Below are positions 48,945-58,575 of a stretch of DNA of 64,000 nt, one piece after another; the stretch's first letter is position 1; every line of letters begins with the position of its first letter. The DNA comes from Nocardioides sp. 1609 (lineage in GTDB: Bacteria; Actinomycetota; Actinomycetes; Propionibacteriales; Nocardioidaceae): the NCBI RefSeq assembly GCF_004522105.1, contig NZ_SPUJ01000004.1, positions 124,001 through 188,000 of the forward strand, in the 5' to 3' direction. The position numbers and the translations under genes were made by a program. The notes beneath the pieces were generated by a model, which was given only the letters and a program-made list of their open reading frames with translations, did not search any database and was not told the origin of the DNA.

Positions 48945-49250
48945 ATGGGCGGGACGACCTCGGTGATCGCGCAGCTGCGCGCGACGCTGGCGCTCGCCCT
49001 CGCGGCGGCGTTCGCGCTCGTCGTCCCGTCGATCGCGGCGACCACCGACACCTCGGCCACCGTGGCCCTGGCGGTCGTCGCCCTCGCGGCGGCGGCGCTC
49101 GCCAGCGGCTCGGCGGCGTCCGGCGTCGTGCAGCTGCGCACGACGGCGATCGCCACGGCCACGCGACGGGTCCCGCCCGTCGCGCTGACCAGCCGGGTCA
49201 CCGACCCGGTGCACCACCCGCTGCGCCCACGCGCTCCTGGAACGGACTGA
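48945..49250 (+). CDS. small membrane protein beside yidC (DUF6412-like)
   Basis: A 101-residue protein with two Ala/Val-rich membrane helices (about 10-31 and 39-63) and a basic, Pro/His-rich tail. Small proteins of this kind (DUF6412-like) accompany extra YidC/Oxa1 genes in actinobacteria. It lies 81 nt before yidC on the same strand, probably in one transcript. Confidence 0.65.
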   Translation: MGGTTSVIAQLRATLALALAAAFALVVPSIAATTDTSATVALAVVALAAAALASGSAASGVVQLRTTAIATATRRVPPVALTSRVTDPVHHPLRPRAPGTD

Positions 49251-49331
49251 CGCTCCCTCTCGATCCCGCTCGGTGATCGACGAGGCGAGCAGAGGCGTCC
49301 ACCCACCCCGCTCGTCCCTCCAGGAGCCACC

Positions 49332-50138
49332 ATGTCCGTCCTCGAACCAGTCCAGCACGCCCTCGCCGTCGTCGTCTCCGGCGCCCACGCCGGCCTGACC
49401 GCTCTCGGCGCCGGCCCCGACGCCGGCGCCACCTGGGTGCTCTCGATCGCCGCCGTCGTCCTCGTCGTGCGGTGCGCGCTGCTGCCGCTCGTCGTCCACG
49501 GCGTCCGGTCCGCCCACGCCACCGCCCGCGCCCGGCCGGCCCTCAAGGCGCTCTCCGCCCGCTACCAGGGCCAGCGCGACGCCGACAGCCTGCGTGCCCT
49601 CACCGAGGAGCGCCGCGCGATCGCGGCCGAGCACGGCATGTCGCGGCTCGGGTGCCTGCCGCTGCTGGTCCAGCTGCCGATCTGGCTCGGGCTCTACCAC
49701 CTGATGTCGAACGTCGCCCGCGGCACGGCCGTCGGCGCGATGGGCTCCGACCTGGTCTCCTCGCTCGGTCACGCCACCCTCGCCGGCGTCCCGCTCGCCG
49801 ACCGGGGCTACGCCGGCGCCGGTCCCGGCCACCTCGCCGTCGTCGCAGGTCTCGCGCTGACCGCGGCCACCCTGTCGTTCGTCACCCAGCGCTACCTGGT
49901 CGCCCCCACCATCGTCACCGCCGACCTGCCGGAGGCGATGGCCACGGCCCAGCGGATGATGCCGGTGCTCTCGGCCGGCGGGATGCTGTTCGCCGGCGGG
50001 GTCGTGCCGGTGGCCCTGCTCGTCTACTGGGTCGCCAACTCCACGTGGACGCTCGGCCAGTCCGCCGTCGTGTGGCGCTGGTTCCCGACGCCGGGCTCGC
50101 CGGCCGCGCTGCGCAAGGTCGAGGCGGCCCCCGTCTGA
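49332..50138 (+). CDS. YidC/Oxa1 family membrane protein insertase
   Basis: A 268-residue insertase with five helices: about 33-50, then after an Arg/Lys-rich hairpin ([36 protein letters not shown], cited in part) the core helices near 107-127, 160-180 and 200-230. [21 protein letters not shown] is the family's conserved helix. It places or folds proteins in the membrane, with or without SecYEG. This is probably a second copy, since main yidC genes sit beside rnpA/rpmH. ATG 49332 has CAGGAG upstream. Confidence 0.9.
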   Translation: MSVLEPVQHALAVVVSGAHAGLTALGAGPDAGATWVLSIAAVVLVVRCALLPLVVHGVRSAHATARARPALKALSARYQGQRDADSLRALTEERRAIAAEHGMSRLGCLPLLVQLPIWLGLYHLMSNVARGTAVGAMGSDLVSSLGHATLAGVPLADRGYAGAGPGHLAVVAGLALTAATLSFVTQRYLVAPTIVTADLPEAMATAQRMMPVLSAGGMLFAGGVVPVALLVYWVANSTWTLGQSAVVWRWFPTPGSPAALRKVEAAPV

Positions 50139-50255
50139 GCGGACCGGACCGACCGCACCCGGGCGACGGGCGCTCGCCGGTGGTGCGGCGACGGGTCCGA
50201 GGACGCGGACGGCGCCCTGCCGCCGACTTCGGCCACGCGGCTGCACCCGCCCACG

Positions 50256-50261
50256 TATCTT
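50256..50261 (+). promoter_or_regulatory. -10 element for the GAF histidine kinase (leaderless)
   Basis: TATCTT, 7 nt before ATG 50269; it rules against the TTG at 50260. Confidence 0.5.
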
Positions 50262-50268
50262 GTGCCCC

Positions 50269-51483
50269 ATGTCCCCCCAGGCACGCACGGCAGCTCCGGA
50301 TCCCGCCCCCCAGGTGGCCGGCCTCGACGTGCTCCCCGAGCTCGGTTCCTTCGACCACTACGCCCGGCTGGTGCGCCGCAGCCTCGACGTCCCGGTCGGC
50401 CTCGTCAGCATCGTCGAGGACTACCGCCAGGTCTTCCCCGGCGCCCTCGGCCTGCCCGACCCCTGGCAGGAGGAGCGCGAGACGCCGCTGACGCACTCGT
50501 TCTGCAAGTACGTCGTGGCGGAGGAGAAGCCCCTGATCATCGAGGACGCGCGCGAGGAGCCACGCCTCGCCGACAACCTCGCGATCCCGATCCTGGGGGT
50601 CATCGCCTACGCCGGGTGGCCGATCACCAACAGCCACGGGCAGGTCATCGGCTCCCTGTGCGCCATCGACGGCGAGCCGCGGGCGTGGAGCGTCGTCGAC
50701 CTCGAGAACCTGTCCGACCTGGCCGCGGCCTGCTCGGCCGAGATCGCCCAGCGCGAGCTCGTCCTGGAGGCCTCGAGCCTGGTCTCGGAGCTCGAGCGCA
50801 GCAACGAGCACCTCGAGACCCTCGGTGCGCAGGTGAGCCACGACCTGCAGAACCCGATCGGCGCCCTCTCGGGCACGCTCGAGATGCTCGACGACGCGTG
50901 CGCCGCCGAGACCCCCGACGCCGCCACGATGCGACTGCTCCTCTCGCGCGCCCACCGCTGCGTCTCGCGGATGTCGGTGCTGGTGCGCGACGTCCTGCGC
51001 TACTCCGTCGTCGGCGGCGAGCTGACCGTCCGCGACGTCGACGTGGTCGACCTGGTCACGTCGGTGCTCGACGACGTCCCGGCCCTCGCCGACGTGCCGG
51101 TGGGCGTCGGCGACCTCCCGTCGGTCAACGCCGACGCGCTCCAGCTGCGGCTGCTCCTGCAGAACCTCCTCGCGAACGTCGCCAAGCACGCCGGGGGTGG
51201 GCCGGTGGAGGTGCAGGCCCACGTCGACGGCGACGGCGACGACGAGAGCTGGGTGCTCGAGATCGTCGACCACGGGCGGGGGATCCCGCCGGAGGACCGC
51301 GACCGGGTCTTCGCCGTCCACGAGCGCCTCGACCACTCCGTCCCCGGCTCCGGGCTGGGCCTGGCGACCTGCCGGCGGGTCGTGGCGGCCCACCACGGCA
51401 CGATCGGTCTCGACGAGACCCCCGGTGGCGGTACGACGGTGCGCGTCCGGCTGCCCCGCCGGGCGGGGTTGACCGCCAGCTGA
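50269..51483 (+). CDS. orphan GAF-domain sensor histidine kinase
   Basis: A 404-residue soluble kinase. An N-terminal GAF domain (about 15-165; [33 protein letters not shown]) is followed by a short coiled coil, an H-box [10 protein letters not shown] (His at about 195) and a HATPase domain with N-box [14 protein letters not shown]1 DHGRGIP and G2 GSGLGLA. There is no membrane helix, so the signal is internal, such as redox, light or a small molecule. No response regulator is next to it. Confidence 0.9.
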   Translation: MSPQARTAAPDPAPQVAGLDVLPELGSFDHYARLVRRSLDVPVGLVSIVEDYRQVFPGALGLPDPWQEERETPLTHSFCKYVVAEEKPLIIEDAREEPRLADNLAIPILGVIAYAGWPITNSHGQVIGSLCAIDGEPRAWSVVDLENLSDLAAACSAEIAQRELVLEASSLVSELERSNEHLETLGAQVSHDLQNPIGALSGTLEMLDDACAAETPDAATMRLLLSRAHRCVSRMSVLVRDVLRYSVVGGELTVRDVDVVDLVTSVLDDVPALADVPVGVGDLPSVNADALQLRLLLQNLLANVAKHAGGGPVEVQAHVDGDGDDESWVLEIVDHGRGIPPEDRDRVFAVHERLDHSVPGSGLGLATCRRVVAAHHGTIGLDETPGGGTTVRVRLPRRAGLTAS

Positions 51484-51502
51484 GCGGTCCCCGGCGGCGG
51501 GA

Positions 51503-51566
51503 TTTCCCCGGTCGACCGGGGAAACCTGAACTGGGGGGCCGCTGCCCCGGCCCCCAGGTTCAGGTT
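51503..51566. repeat. composite palindrome between convergent genes
   Basis: A perfect 22-bp palindrome (51503-51524, centre GTCGAC, ends TTTCC/GGAAA) runs directly into a second hairpin: left arm AACCTGAACTGGGGG (51523-51537), right arm ending CAGGTTCAGGTT (51555-51566), one bulge. It fills the gap between the histidine kinase and the ketopantoate-reductase-like gene and resembles in design the element at 10959-11036. Confidence 0.65.
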
Positions 51567-51590
51567 TGGGCCGCCCGGTCGCGACGTCGG

Positions 51591-52571
51591 TCAGGCGCGC
51601 CCGTCGGGGTAGAGGCCGCGGACCCGTCCGAAGAGGCGGGTCAGCCCGAAGATGGCGTCGATCGCCGGCGTCGGGACGTCGAGTCGGCGGCCGAGCTCGT
51701 GGACGGCGCCGATCAGCGCGTCGAGCTCGAGCGGCCGGCCGGCCTCGACGTCGAGGAGCATCGAGGTGCGCAGGGCGCCCAGCCGGGCGGTGACGACGTG
51801 CCGGTCCTCGGGCGTCTCCGTGATCGGGCAGCCGACGAGGGCGCCGATCCGCTGCGCCTCCAGCATCGCGGCGGAGCAGAGCCCGCGCAGGAGCGGGTCG
51901 TCGAGGACGCGGTCGCCGGTCGCGCCGGTCAGCGCGGTGACCGGGTTCATCGTCATGTTGCCCCAGAGCTTGTACCAGGCGTCGCGGCGCACGTCGGTGC
52001 TCGACGTGACGTCGAAGCCGGCCGCGGTCAGGACGCCGGCGACGGCGTCCACGCGCGAGGACGGGCCGCCCCCGGGCTCGCCGACGATCAGCCCGTTGCC
52101 CAGGTTGTGGTGCACCAGGCCCGGCTCGACGGTGGCGCAGCTGGCGTGCACGACGCCGCCCAGGACCCGCTCGAACGGCACCGCCGCGGCGATCCGACCG
52201 CCCGGGTCGACGCTCTCCAGCGGGCCGAGGTCGCTCCCGTGCGTGAACCACCACGGCACGCCGTTGAGGAACGGCAGCACCACGGTGCCGGCGCCGAGCA
52301 GGGGCTCCAGGCGGCCGACCACCGCTTCGAGGGCCGTCGCCTTCACGGCCAGGACGACGACGTCCTGCTCCCCGAGGTCGGCCGTGCTCGCGGACACGCG
52401 GGCCGGGGCACCCACCCGTGCGCCGTCCTGGTCGAGTCGCCAGCCGTGCGTCTCGAGCGCCGTGAGCGTGGCACCGCGCGCGAGCGCGCTCACCTCCGCG
52501 GCACCCGACGCCGCCAGCCGCGTCCCGATCCATCCGCCGATCGCGCCGGCTCCCACGATGCACACCCTCAC
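51591..52571 (-). CDS. ketopantoate reductase (PanE/ApbA) family protein
   Basis: A 326-residue NAD(P)H-dependent reductase. [17 protein letters not shown] opens the cofactor domain; [40 protein letters not shown] (containing the catalytic Lys) complete the family pattern. It may make pantoate for CoA, or reduce a related 2-oxo acid. GTG 52571 gives the usual MRVCIVGAG start; GTG 52565 and 52589 are possible. A 16-bp direct repeat lies over the start region. Confidence 0.88.
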   Translation of the reverse strand: MRVCIVGAGAIGGWIGTRLAASGAAEVSALARGATLTALETHGWRLDQDGARVGAPARVSASTADLGEQDVVVLAVKATALEAVVGRLEPLLGAGTVVLPFLNGVPWWFTHGSDLGPLESVDPGGRIAAAVPFERVLGGVVHASCATVEPGLVHHNLGNGLIVGEPGGGPSSRVDAVAGVLTAAGFDVTSSTDVRRDAWYKLWGNMTMNPVTALTGATGDRVLDDPLLRGLCSAAMLEAQRIGALVGCPITETPEDRHVVTARLGALRTSMLLDVEAGRPLELDALIGAVHELGRRLDVPTPAIDAIFGLTRLFGRVRGLYPDGRA

Positions 52572-52600
52572 GGACAGTGACGATCTCACGGACAGTGGCG
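52567..52600. repeat. 18-bp-period direct repeat over the PanE-like start
   Basis: CTCACGGACAGTGACG (52567-52582) and CTCACGGACAGTGGCG (52585-52600) differ at one base. It duplicates GTG start codons and CACTGT -10-like elements. Confidence 0.6.
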
Positions 52601-52623
52601 ACCGGGGGCGACGGCAGATGGCC

Positions 52624-52629
52624 TACGGT
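52624..52629 (+). promoter_or_regulatory. -10 element for the 52637 gene (leaderless)
   Basis: TACGGT, 7 nt before ATG 52637. Confidence 0.5.
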
Positions 52630-52636
52630 TCTCGCC

Positions 52637-54202
52637 ATGGCCGAGTCGATGTCCCGTGAGCTGATCCTGCCCGCACGGAGGCTCGGCGTGCCGCCCCGCC
52701 CGTCCGAGCGGCAGCTGGCGCTGCTCGCCGAGAAGAGCTCGGGGGAGTGGACCACCAGCCCGCGCGACTGGACGACGCAGCAGGTCGTCCGCCTCGCCGT
52801 CGCCGCCGTCCTGTCCGCCCACGTCGCGGGATCGGCCGACGTCGACGCGGAGCAGGCCACGCTCGGCGACGTCGCCCGGCTGTTCGGCCCGCACGTCGGG
52901 CTCTCGGCCCAGGCGTTCCGGCTCTCGGTCATCGAGGCCGTCAACGCCGGTGTCCCGGCCGCCGTCGACCCGCTGCGTGACGCCCTGCGCCGGCTCGGCG
53001 TCACCGGGCGCGAGCCGCTCGTGATGGTCGCGCTCGGCCTCGACCGGGTGCCGTCCTCCGACAAGGAGTTCTGGGCGTCGGCCCGCTCCTCGAGCACCGT
53101 CACCGCCGTCGTCGACGGCGTCGCCACCGGCCAGCACCGCTCCGACCTCAGCCGGCTCGACCGGCGCCAGCTCACCCGTGCCGACGCGCTCGTCCTCGCC
53201 GCGGGCCGGGTCACCGCCGTCGCGATCGGTGCCGCCCCGGCCGCGGGCGGGTCGTGGGTCGACGTCCCCGTCGCGCTCACCCGGCCGCACCGCCGCAGCC
53301 GCGACGAGCTCGCCCGCAAGGGCGGGCGCAACGAGCCCCAGCAGGTCGTGCTGCGCGCCGACGGGTGGACCGACGTCTTCGAGATCGCGCTGGACGCGCT
53401 CGGCGCCGCGATGCACCAGCTCGACACCGGCCAGCGTCCGCGCGGCCGCTCCTCGTCGTCGATCGACGCGCTGGCGCACCGGCTGGTCTCGGCCCGCAAG
53501 CGCACGGTCGCCGACGTCGTCGCCTCGCTGCGCGACATCGACCCGACCGTGCTCGAGATGTTCGACCACCAGGTCGACGTCACCGACGTCCGCGTCGCCG
53601 TCCCGGTCCTCGACGACGACGCCTTCGGCCGGCTCTGGCTCTCGCCCGAGGCCCTCGCCGGCCCGCTCGTCCTCGGCTCCGCCGACCTCTTCCTCGGTGG
53701 CTCCGAGCCGCGGACCCAGACGCAGGGTCCCGGCCAGGCGCACGGCCGCGGCCCGCGCCCCGGCCGCGGCGCCGGACCCGGCCGCGGCGAGAGGGCGGGG
53801 CGCGGCGAGAGGCCCGGCCAGGGGGAGAGGTCCGGCCAGGGGGAGAGGTCCGGCCAGGGCGAGAAGTCCGGCCAGGGCGAGAAGTCCGGCGGGTCGCGCC
53901 GCGGCCGCGGCCGCGGCCCACGTCCGGCCGACGCGGCTCCCGCCGCCCCGACCCCGGCGCCCGAGCCCACCCCGGCTCCGACGACGCCGGACCCGGCCCC
54001 GACCACGGCTCCCGAGCCCACCCCGGCTCCGACGGCGCCGGACCCGGCCCAGACCTCGGCTCCCGAGCCCACCCCGGCTCCGACCACCACCCCGGCCCCG
54101 GCTCCCGAGCCCGCGCCGGCTCCGACGACGCCGGACCCGGCTCCAGACCCGGCCCCGGCGCCGGCCCCCGCTCCCGACCCGGCCCCGACCTCGCCCGAGT
54201 GA
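52637..54202 (+). CDS. uncharacterised protein with Arg/Gly-rich and Pro-rich C-terminal tail
   Basis: A 521-residue protein. The N-terminal 350 residues look folded and mostly helical ([68 protein letters not shown]) but match no family I know. From about 355 the chain becomes an Arg/Gly/Gln-rich segment with four GQGE(R/K)S repeats (about 395-418), then [11 protein letters not shown], then a Pro-Ala-Thr tail (about 435-521) with PEPTPAPT repeats. The middle part resembles RGG RNA-binding tails; the end resembles extended cell-wall or linker tails, but there is no signal peptide or membrane helix. The start follows TACGGT. Confidence 0.75.
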   Translation: MAESMSRELILPARRLGVPPRPSERQLALLAEKSSGEWTTSPRDWTTQQVVRLAVAAVLSAHVAGSADVDAEQATLGDVARLFGPHVGLSAQAFRLSVIEAVNAGVPAAVDPLRDALRRLGVTGREPLVMVALGLDRVPSSDKEFWASARSSSTVTAVVDGVATGQHRSDLSRLDRRQLTRADALVLAAGRVTAVAIGAAPAAGGSWVDVPVALTRPHRRSRDELARKGGRNEPQQVVLRADGWTDVFEIALDALGAAMHQLDTGQRPRGRSSSSIDALAHRLVSARKRTVADVVASLRDIDPTVLEMFDHQVDVTDVRVAVPVLDDDAFGRLWLSPEALAGPLVLGSADLFLGGSEPRTQTQGPGQAHGRGPRPGRGAGPGRGERAGRGERPGQGERSGQGERSGQGEKSGQGEKSGGSRRGRGRGPRPADAAPAAPTPAPEPTPAPTTPDPAPTTAPEPTPAPTAPDPAQTSAPEPTPAPTTTPAPAPEPAPAPTTPDPAPDPAPAPAPAPDPAPTSPE

Positions 54203-54302
54203 TCGTCGCGGCCGGTCGTGTCGCGGACCGACCGGATCGGCAGCCCGAACGGCCGCGACCGTCGCCGCCGGGCGCTCGGACGGCCCCGCGGACCCCGACC
54301 GC

Positions 54303-54308
54303 TACGTT
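54303..54308 (+). promoter_or_regulatory. -10 element for the aldo/keto reductase gene (leaderless)
   Basis: TACGTT, 7 nt before ATG 54316. Confidence 0.5.
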
Positions 54309-54315
54309 GGGGCGC

Positions 54316-55308
54316 ATGGAGACACGCACCCTGGGTCGCACCGGTCGGGAGGTGTCGGTCGTCGGGCTGGGCACCTGGCAGCTCGGAGCCGACTGGGGCG
54401 AGGTGAGCGAGGACGACGCCCGCGCCGTGCTCGAGGCGTCCGCCGAGGCAGGCGTCACCTTCTTCGACACCGCCGACGTGTACGGCGGCGGGCGCAGCGA
54501 GCAGGTGATCGGCCGGTTCCTCGCCGAGCACCGCGACGCCGGCCTCACCGTCGCCACCAAGATGGGCCGCTCGGTCGAGCAGCTGCCCGAGAACTACAGC
54601 GCCGAGAACTTCCGCACCTGGGTGGACCAGTCCCGGGCCAACCTCGGCGTCGACACCCTCGACCTCGTCCAGCTGCACTGCCCGCCGTCGGCGACGGTCG
54701 ACGACGACGCCACCTACGACGCCCTCGACGCGCTCGTCGCCGACGGCTCGATCGCGGCGTACGGCGTCAGCGTGGAGACCGTCGATCAGGCGCTCGCGGC
54801 GATCCGCCGGCCGCACGTCGCCTCGATCCAGATCATCCTCAACGCCTTCCGGCTCAAGCCGCTGGACGTCGTCCTGCCGGCGGCCGCCAAGGCCGGCGTC
54901 GCGATCATCGCGCGGGTGCCGCTGGCCTCCGGGCTGCTGTCGGGCCGCTACGACCGCACCACCACCTTCGCCGCCGACGACCACCGCACCTACAACCGCG
55001 ACGGCAGCGCCTTCGACGTCGGCGAGACGTTCTCGGGCGTCGACTTCGAGACCGGCGTGGCTGCGGCGCAGGAGTTCTCCGCGCTGGTCGCCGGCGCCGG
55101 GCTCGACCTCACCCCGGCCCAGGCCGCCCTGGCCTGGGTCTGCCAGCAGCCGGGCGTCAGCAGCGTCATCCCCGGAGCACGCGACGCCGCCCAGGCCGCC
55201 GCCAACGCCGCCGCGGGCTCGGTCGGCCCGCTGCCCGCCGACGTGCTCGACGGCGTCCGGGCGATCTACGACGAGCACTTCCGCGCCGCCATCCACGACC
55301 GCTGGTGA
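54316..55308 (+). CDS. aldo/keto reductase
   Basis: A 330-residue NAD(P)H-dependent TIM-barrel oxidoreductase. [12 protein letters not shown] (about 17-28), [18 protein letters not shown] with catalytic Asp and Tyr (about 48-65), VATKMGRS with the Lys, and LVQLHCP with the His are present, as is the C-terminal [18 protein letters not shown] cofactor segment. Its substrate is probably an aldehyde or ketone of sugar or steroid type. The start is ATG 54316 after TACGTT. Confidence 0.92.
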   Translation: METRTLGRTGREVSVVGLGTWQLGADWGEVSEDDARAVLEASAEAGVTFFDTADVYGGGRSEQVIGRFLAEHRDAGLTVATKMGRSVEQLPENYSAENFRTWVDQSRANLGVDTLDLVQLHCPPSATVDDDATYDALDALVADGSIAAYGVSVETVDQALAAIRRPHVASIQIILNAFRLKPLDVVLPAAAKAGVAIIARVPLASGLLSGRYDRTTTFAADDHRTYNRDGSAFDVGETFSGVDFETGVAAAQEFSALVAGAGLDLTPAQAALAWVCQQPGVSSVIPGARDAAQAAANAAAGSVGPLPADVLDGVRAIYDEHFRAAIHDRW

Positions 55309-55366
55309 GTCGCCGGTGAGCTGCTGGTGACCTGCCCGGACCGGGCGGTCTGACAGGATCGGCCCC

Positions 55367-56479
55367 ATGGAGGCGTCCCCGTTCGCCGCCCCGATCGGCA
55401 AGGCACGGCGGCGCGGCCGCCGGTCCTTCGCGGCGCGGCGGCAGCGGTTCCGCGACAAGCGCTGGCAGATCGCCCAGTGCGCGGTCGCCGCGGGCGTCGC
55501 CTGGTTCCTCGCCAAGGACGTGCTCGGCCACGACGTCCCCGTGTTCGCGCCGATCGCGGCGGTGGTCAGCCTCGGGACGTCGTACGCCCAGCGGCTGCGT
55601 CGCGTGGTCGAGGTGACGGCCGGCGTCGCGATCGGCGTCTTCCTCGGCGACCTCCTCGTCGCCGGGCTCGGCTCAGGGGCCTGGCAGATCGCGCTCGTCG
55701 TCGGCCTGTCGATGACGGCCGCGGTGATGCTCGACGCCGGCACCCTGTTCATCAACCAGGCCGCCATCCAGGGGCTCTTCGTGGCCGCGCTGGTGCCGGG
55801 CACCGGCGCGTCGCTGACCCGGTGGACCGACGCCCTCATCGGCGGGGCGGTCGCGCTCGTCGCGGCGACCGTCGTCCCGGCCGCACCGCTGCGCCGCCCG
55901 CGCGAGCAGGCCGCCGCGGTCCTGGAGAAGGTGGCCGAGCTGCTGCGCGGGTCGGCGGCCGTGCTCGTCGACGGCGACGCCGAGCGCGCGCTCGCGCTGC
56001 TCGCCGACGCCCGCTCGACCGACCACCTCGTGCGCCGGCTCGAGGCCGCCGCCGACGAGGGGATGGCGGTCGCGACCTCCTCGCCGTTCCGGGTGCGACA
56101 TCGCTCCGGGATCCGGATGATGGCCGACCTCGTGGACCCGCTCGACCGCGCGCTGCGCAGCACCCGGGTGCTGGTGCGTCAGGTGACGGTCGCGGCCTAC
56201 CACGAGATCGCGGTGCCGCACTCGTACGCCGTCCTGGCCGACGAGCTCGCCGGCGCCGTCGACATCTGCGTCGCCGAGCTCAGGGCCAACCGCCAGGCGA
56301 CCGCGGCCCGCCCCGCGCTGCTCGCCGTCGGGGCCGGCTCGGGCGCGGTCGAGCGGTCCGAGGAGATGACCGCCGACGTCGTGCTCGCCCAGATCCGCTC
56401 GGTCGTCGCCGACCTGCTGATGCTGACCGGGATGGAGCAGCTCGAGGCCACCGACACGCTGCCCCCGCCGCCCCGCTGA
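55367..56479 (+). CDS. FUSC family (aromatic-acid exporter-like) membrane protein
   Basis: A 370-residue protein with a basic start (about 1-32), six closely packed helices (about 38-175: [61 protein letters not shown], cited in part) typical of the FUSC/ArAE domain, and a cytoplasmic helical half. Relatives export hydroxybenzoates or are fusaric-acid-resistance proteins; the substrate is unknown. ATG 55367 follows CAGGAT by 7 nt. Confidence 0.82.
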   Translation: MEASPFAAPIGKARRRGRRSFAARRQRFRDKRWQIAQCAVAAGVAWFLAKDVLGHDVPVFAPIAAVVSLGTSYAQRLRRVVEVTAGVAIGVFLGDLLVAGLGSGAWQIALVVGLSMTAAVMLDAGTLFINQAAIQGLFVAALVPGTGASLTRWTDALIGGAVALVAATVVPAAPLRRPREQAAAVLEKVAELLRGSAAVLVDGDAERALALLADARSTDHLVRRLEAAADEGMAVATSSPFRVRHRSGIRMMADLVDPLDRALRSTRVLVRQVTVAAYHEIAVPHSYAVLADELAGAVDICVAELRANRQATAARPALLAVGAGSGAVERSEEMTADVVLAQIRSVVADLLMLTGMEQLEATDTLPPPPR

Positions 56480-56721
56480 GGCCCGGCGCGGACGCGGTCA
56501 CACCTGCGGGTGGTGGTCCTGGGGGCCGTCCGGAGCTACCGTCGAGCCGGCGCCGCCGCAGGCTCACGCAGCCGGCACCGTGGCGCCCGACTCCCGGTGG
56601 GACGTTCCGTCGTCCGGAGTTCGTCTGAGGCTCCTCTCCCGCCCGCGGTCGGGGGGTCTCAGTCGTGCGTACCACCCCGACGGTGGGTGCACGCGCCGTC
56701 GTCAGGTGCCACGATCACCCC
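56480..56721. other. 242-nt intergenic region with no confident feature
   Basis: GC-rich stretch between the FUSC gene and glgC with several short inverted repeats (for example around 56560-56600). I see no tRNA, riboswitch core or T-tract. The only supported element is CACGAT (56710-56715), 6 nt before the glgC GTG. Confidence 0.5.
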
Positions 56722-57945
56722 GTGCCCCGGTCCCGTGTGCTTGCCATCATCCAGGCCGGCGGCGCCGGTAGCCGGATGGACGTCCTGACCCGGGAGCGCG
56801 CGAAGCCCGCGCTGCCGTTCGCCGGGGTCTTCCAGCTCGTCGACTTCCCGATGTCCAACCTGTCCAACAGCGGGATCAGCCACATCTGGCTGTCCGTGCA
56901 GTTCCAGGCGTCCTCGATGGAGGAGCAGGTCGCCAACGGCCGCCCGTGGGACCTCGACCGCAACCACGAGGGCCTGCGGCTGCTCATGCCGGAGCAGGGC
57001 ACCGGCACCCTCGACGAGGACGGGTTCGCCACCGGGAACGCCGACGAGCTGTTCCGCATCCGCGACCGGGTCCAGTCGGCGCGACCCGACGTCCTGCTCG
57101 TGCTGAGCGCCGACCACGTCTACCGCGCCGACCTCGACGACGTCGTCCGGGCGCACCTGGACGCCGGCGCCGAGTGCACGGTCGTCACGACCGAGGTCCC
57201 GGTCGAGCAGGCCGGCGACCACGCCGTCGTCCGGGTGGAGGACGGGCGCGTGGTCGGGTTCGACTACAAGCCCGAGGACCCCGACTCGGGCGTCGTGGCG
57301 ACCGAGATCTTCGCCTACGACCCCGCCGTGCTCGTCGAGGTGCTCGAGGAGCTCCACCGCGAGCTCGGGGCCGACGCCGGGCCCGGCGACAGCGGTCTCG
57401 GCGACTTCGGCGAGCACCTCCTGCCCCGCCTGGTCGCACGCGGCCGCACGGCGGCGTTCGCGCTGCCCGGTTACTGGCGCGACCTCGGGACGCCGAGCAA
57501 GTTCCTCGCCGCGCACCGCGACGTCCTGCTCGACGACGTCGGCGTCCTCGGCGTCGAGGACTGGCCGATCATCACCCACCAGCCGCAACGGGCGCCGGCC
57601 CGGTTCCTCGAGGGTGCGGTGCTGACCGACAGCCTCGTGAGCCCCGGGTGCACCGTGGCCGGGACGGTACGCGGCAGCGTGCTCTCCCCCGGGGTGGTCG
57701 TCGAGGCCGGCGCCGAGGTGGTCGACAGCGTGCTCTTCGCCGACACCGTCGTCCGCGCCGGGGCCTCGGTGCACCGCTCGATCGTCGACATGCGCTGCGA
57801 CGTCGGCGCGGACGCCGTCGTCGGCGGCCCCGACGCCGACCTCGACGACGACGACGCGATCACCATCGTCGGGCGCGGCAGCACGGTCGCGGCCGGCGTC
57901 CGCGTCGACGTGGGGGCCCGGCTCGAGCCCGGGACGTCGGCGTGA
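56722..57945 (+). CDS. glgC: glucose-1-phosphate adenylyltransferase-like protein
   Basis: A 407-residue nucleotidyltransferase that makes ADP-glucose for glycogen, or a related NDP-sugar. IIQAGGAGSRMDVLTRERAKPALPF (in parts) is the nucleotide loop and signature; VDFPMSNLSNSGI, VLVLSADHVYRADL and GYWRDLGTPSKFLAAH are characteristic; the C-terminal 110 residues form a left-handed beta-helix. The usual GGGxGxRL is GGAGSRM here. GTG 56722 follows CACGAT by 6 nt. No other glycogen gene is in the window. Confidence 0.87.
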   Translation: MPRSRVLAIIQAGGAGSRMDVLTRERAKPALPFAGVFQLVDFPMSNLSNSGISHIWLSVQFQASSMEEQVANGRPWDLDRNHEGLRLLMPEQGTGTLDEDGFATGNADELFRIRDRVQSARPDVLLVLSADHVYRADLDDVVRAHLDAGAECTVVTTEVPVEQAGDHAVVRVEDGRVVGFDYKPEDPDSGVVATEIFAYDPAVLVEVLEELHRELGADAGPGDSGLGDFGEHLLPRLVARGRTAAFALPGYWRDLGTPSKFLAAHRDVLLDDVGVLGVEDWPIITHQPQRAPARFLEGAVLTDSLVSPGCTVAGTVRGSVLSPGVVVEAGAEVVDSVLFADTVVRAGASVHRSIVDMRCDVGADAVVGGPDADLDDDDAITIVGRGSTVAAGVRVDVGARLEPGTSA

Positions 57946-58046
57946 CGGGACGCCCGGGGCTCCGCGTGAGAGGCGCTGCCTTCCGCGGGGTCGAGCGATC
58001 CGATGGTCCGCGGGTTGGCACGCCGTCCGCGAGGGCCTTTAATTGC

Positions 58047-58066
58047 AGTGTCCCGATAGGGATACT
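58047..58066. promoter_or_regulatory. dyad AGTGTCCC-GATA-GGGATACT upstream of the STAS gene
   Basis: Eight-bp arms (58047-58054, 58059-58066) with one mismatch around GATA, in an AT-richer island that also holds TTTAATTG (58038-58045). It is a candidate operator or promoter for the STAS gene. Confidence 0.4.
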
Positions 58067-58087
58067 TCGGAGTCGTCGGGGCCGGAG

Positions 58088-58104
58088 CCCCCCCCCCCCC
58101 CCCC
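58088..58104 (+). repeat. 17-C homopolymer
   Basis: Seventeen consecutive C residues, 33 nt before GTG 58137 and 22 nt after the dyad. It is the only homopolymer of this size in the window. Confidence 0.85.
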
Positions 58105-58136
58105 ACTCCAGGTGCCCGCCGGCCGGGTGGTGACCG

Positions 58137-58511
58137 GTGGGCCGTGACCCGTCGGTGGCGATGGCCGTCACCGACGTCGGCGGCGTCGTCGTGCTGGCCG
58201 TCGCCGGCTCGCTCGACATCGCCTCCGCGACCGGATTCCGCCGGCTGGTGAACGAGCTGCTCGTCGAGGCCCGCGTGCGGTTGGTCGTCGACCTCACCGA
58301 CGTCGACTTCGTCGACTCCGTCGGGCTCGGGGTGCTGGTCTCGGCACACCGCCGGACCCGCGGCCTGCGCGGCGGCATGATCATCGTGGTCGACGGCGAC
58401 CCGGTCACCCGGCTGCTGCGCCTGACCGGCCTCGACCGCGTGTTCCGCGTCGCCGCCACCCGCGCGCAGGCGCTCGCCGGCGAGGGCGACACCGCGGTGG
58501 GCCGGCCCTGA
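58137..58511 (+). CDS. STAS-domain anti-sigma factor antagonist
   Basis: A 124-residue SpoIIAA/RsbV-like protein. VVLAVAGSLDIASATGFRRLV and LVVDLTDVDFVDSVGLGVLV are the STAS core, with the phosphorylatable Ser in DFVDSVGLG (about 64). In partner switching it would free a sigma factor by binding its anti-sigma kinase when unphosphorylated. No such kinase is adjacent. The start is GTG 58137; GTG 58155 and ATG 58161 are alternatives. Upstream lie the 17-C tract and a dyad. Confidence 0.85.
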   Translation: MGRDPSVAMAVTDVGGVVVLAVAGSLDIASATGFRRLVNELLVEARVRLVVDLTDVDFVDSVGLGVLVSAHRRTRGLRGGMIIVVDGDPVTRLLRLTGLDRVFRVAATRAQALAGEGDTAVGRP

Positions 58512-58562
58512 GACGTCCCCGGGCGCGGGCGGTCGCGGCCGGTGGGTCAGGGGGGCGGACGG

Positions 58563-58568
58563 TACGGT
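58563..58568 (+). promoter_or_regulatory. -10 element for the Fur-family gene (leaderless)
   Basis: TACGGT, 7 nt before ATG 58576; it supports ATG 58576 over GTG 58567. Confidence 0.5.
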
Positions 58569-58575
58569 GGCCGGC

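Noticed and set aside
53818..53890. Four tandem 18-bp units, looked at as a possible CRISPR or VNTR
   Set aside because: They are in-frame codons for GQGE(R/K)S within the 52637 gene, with no spacers; kept as a protein repeat only.
49915..56163. A 2082-codon open frame on the minus strand
   Set aside because: It runs antisense through several well-recognised genes (YidC-like, histidine kinase, 52637 gene, aldo/keto reductase, FUSC) and its translation is low-complexity Arg/Ser/Pro/Ala. Long antisense frames are expected at this GC content.
56480..56721. Possible riboswitch before glgC
   Set aside because: The stretch has several short inverted repeats, but I could not match it to a c-di-AMP, cobalamin or other riboswitch core, and a leaderless -10 sits 6 nt before glgC.
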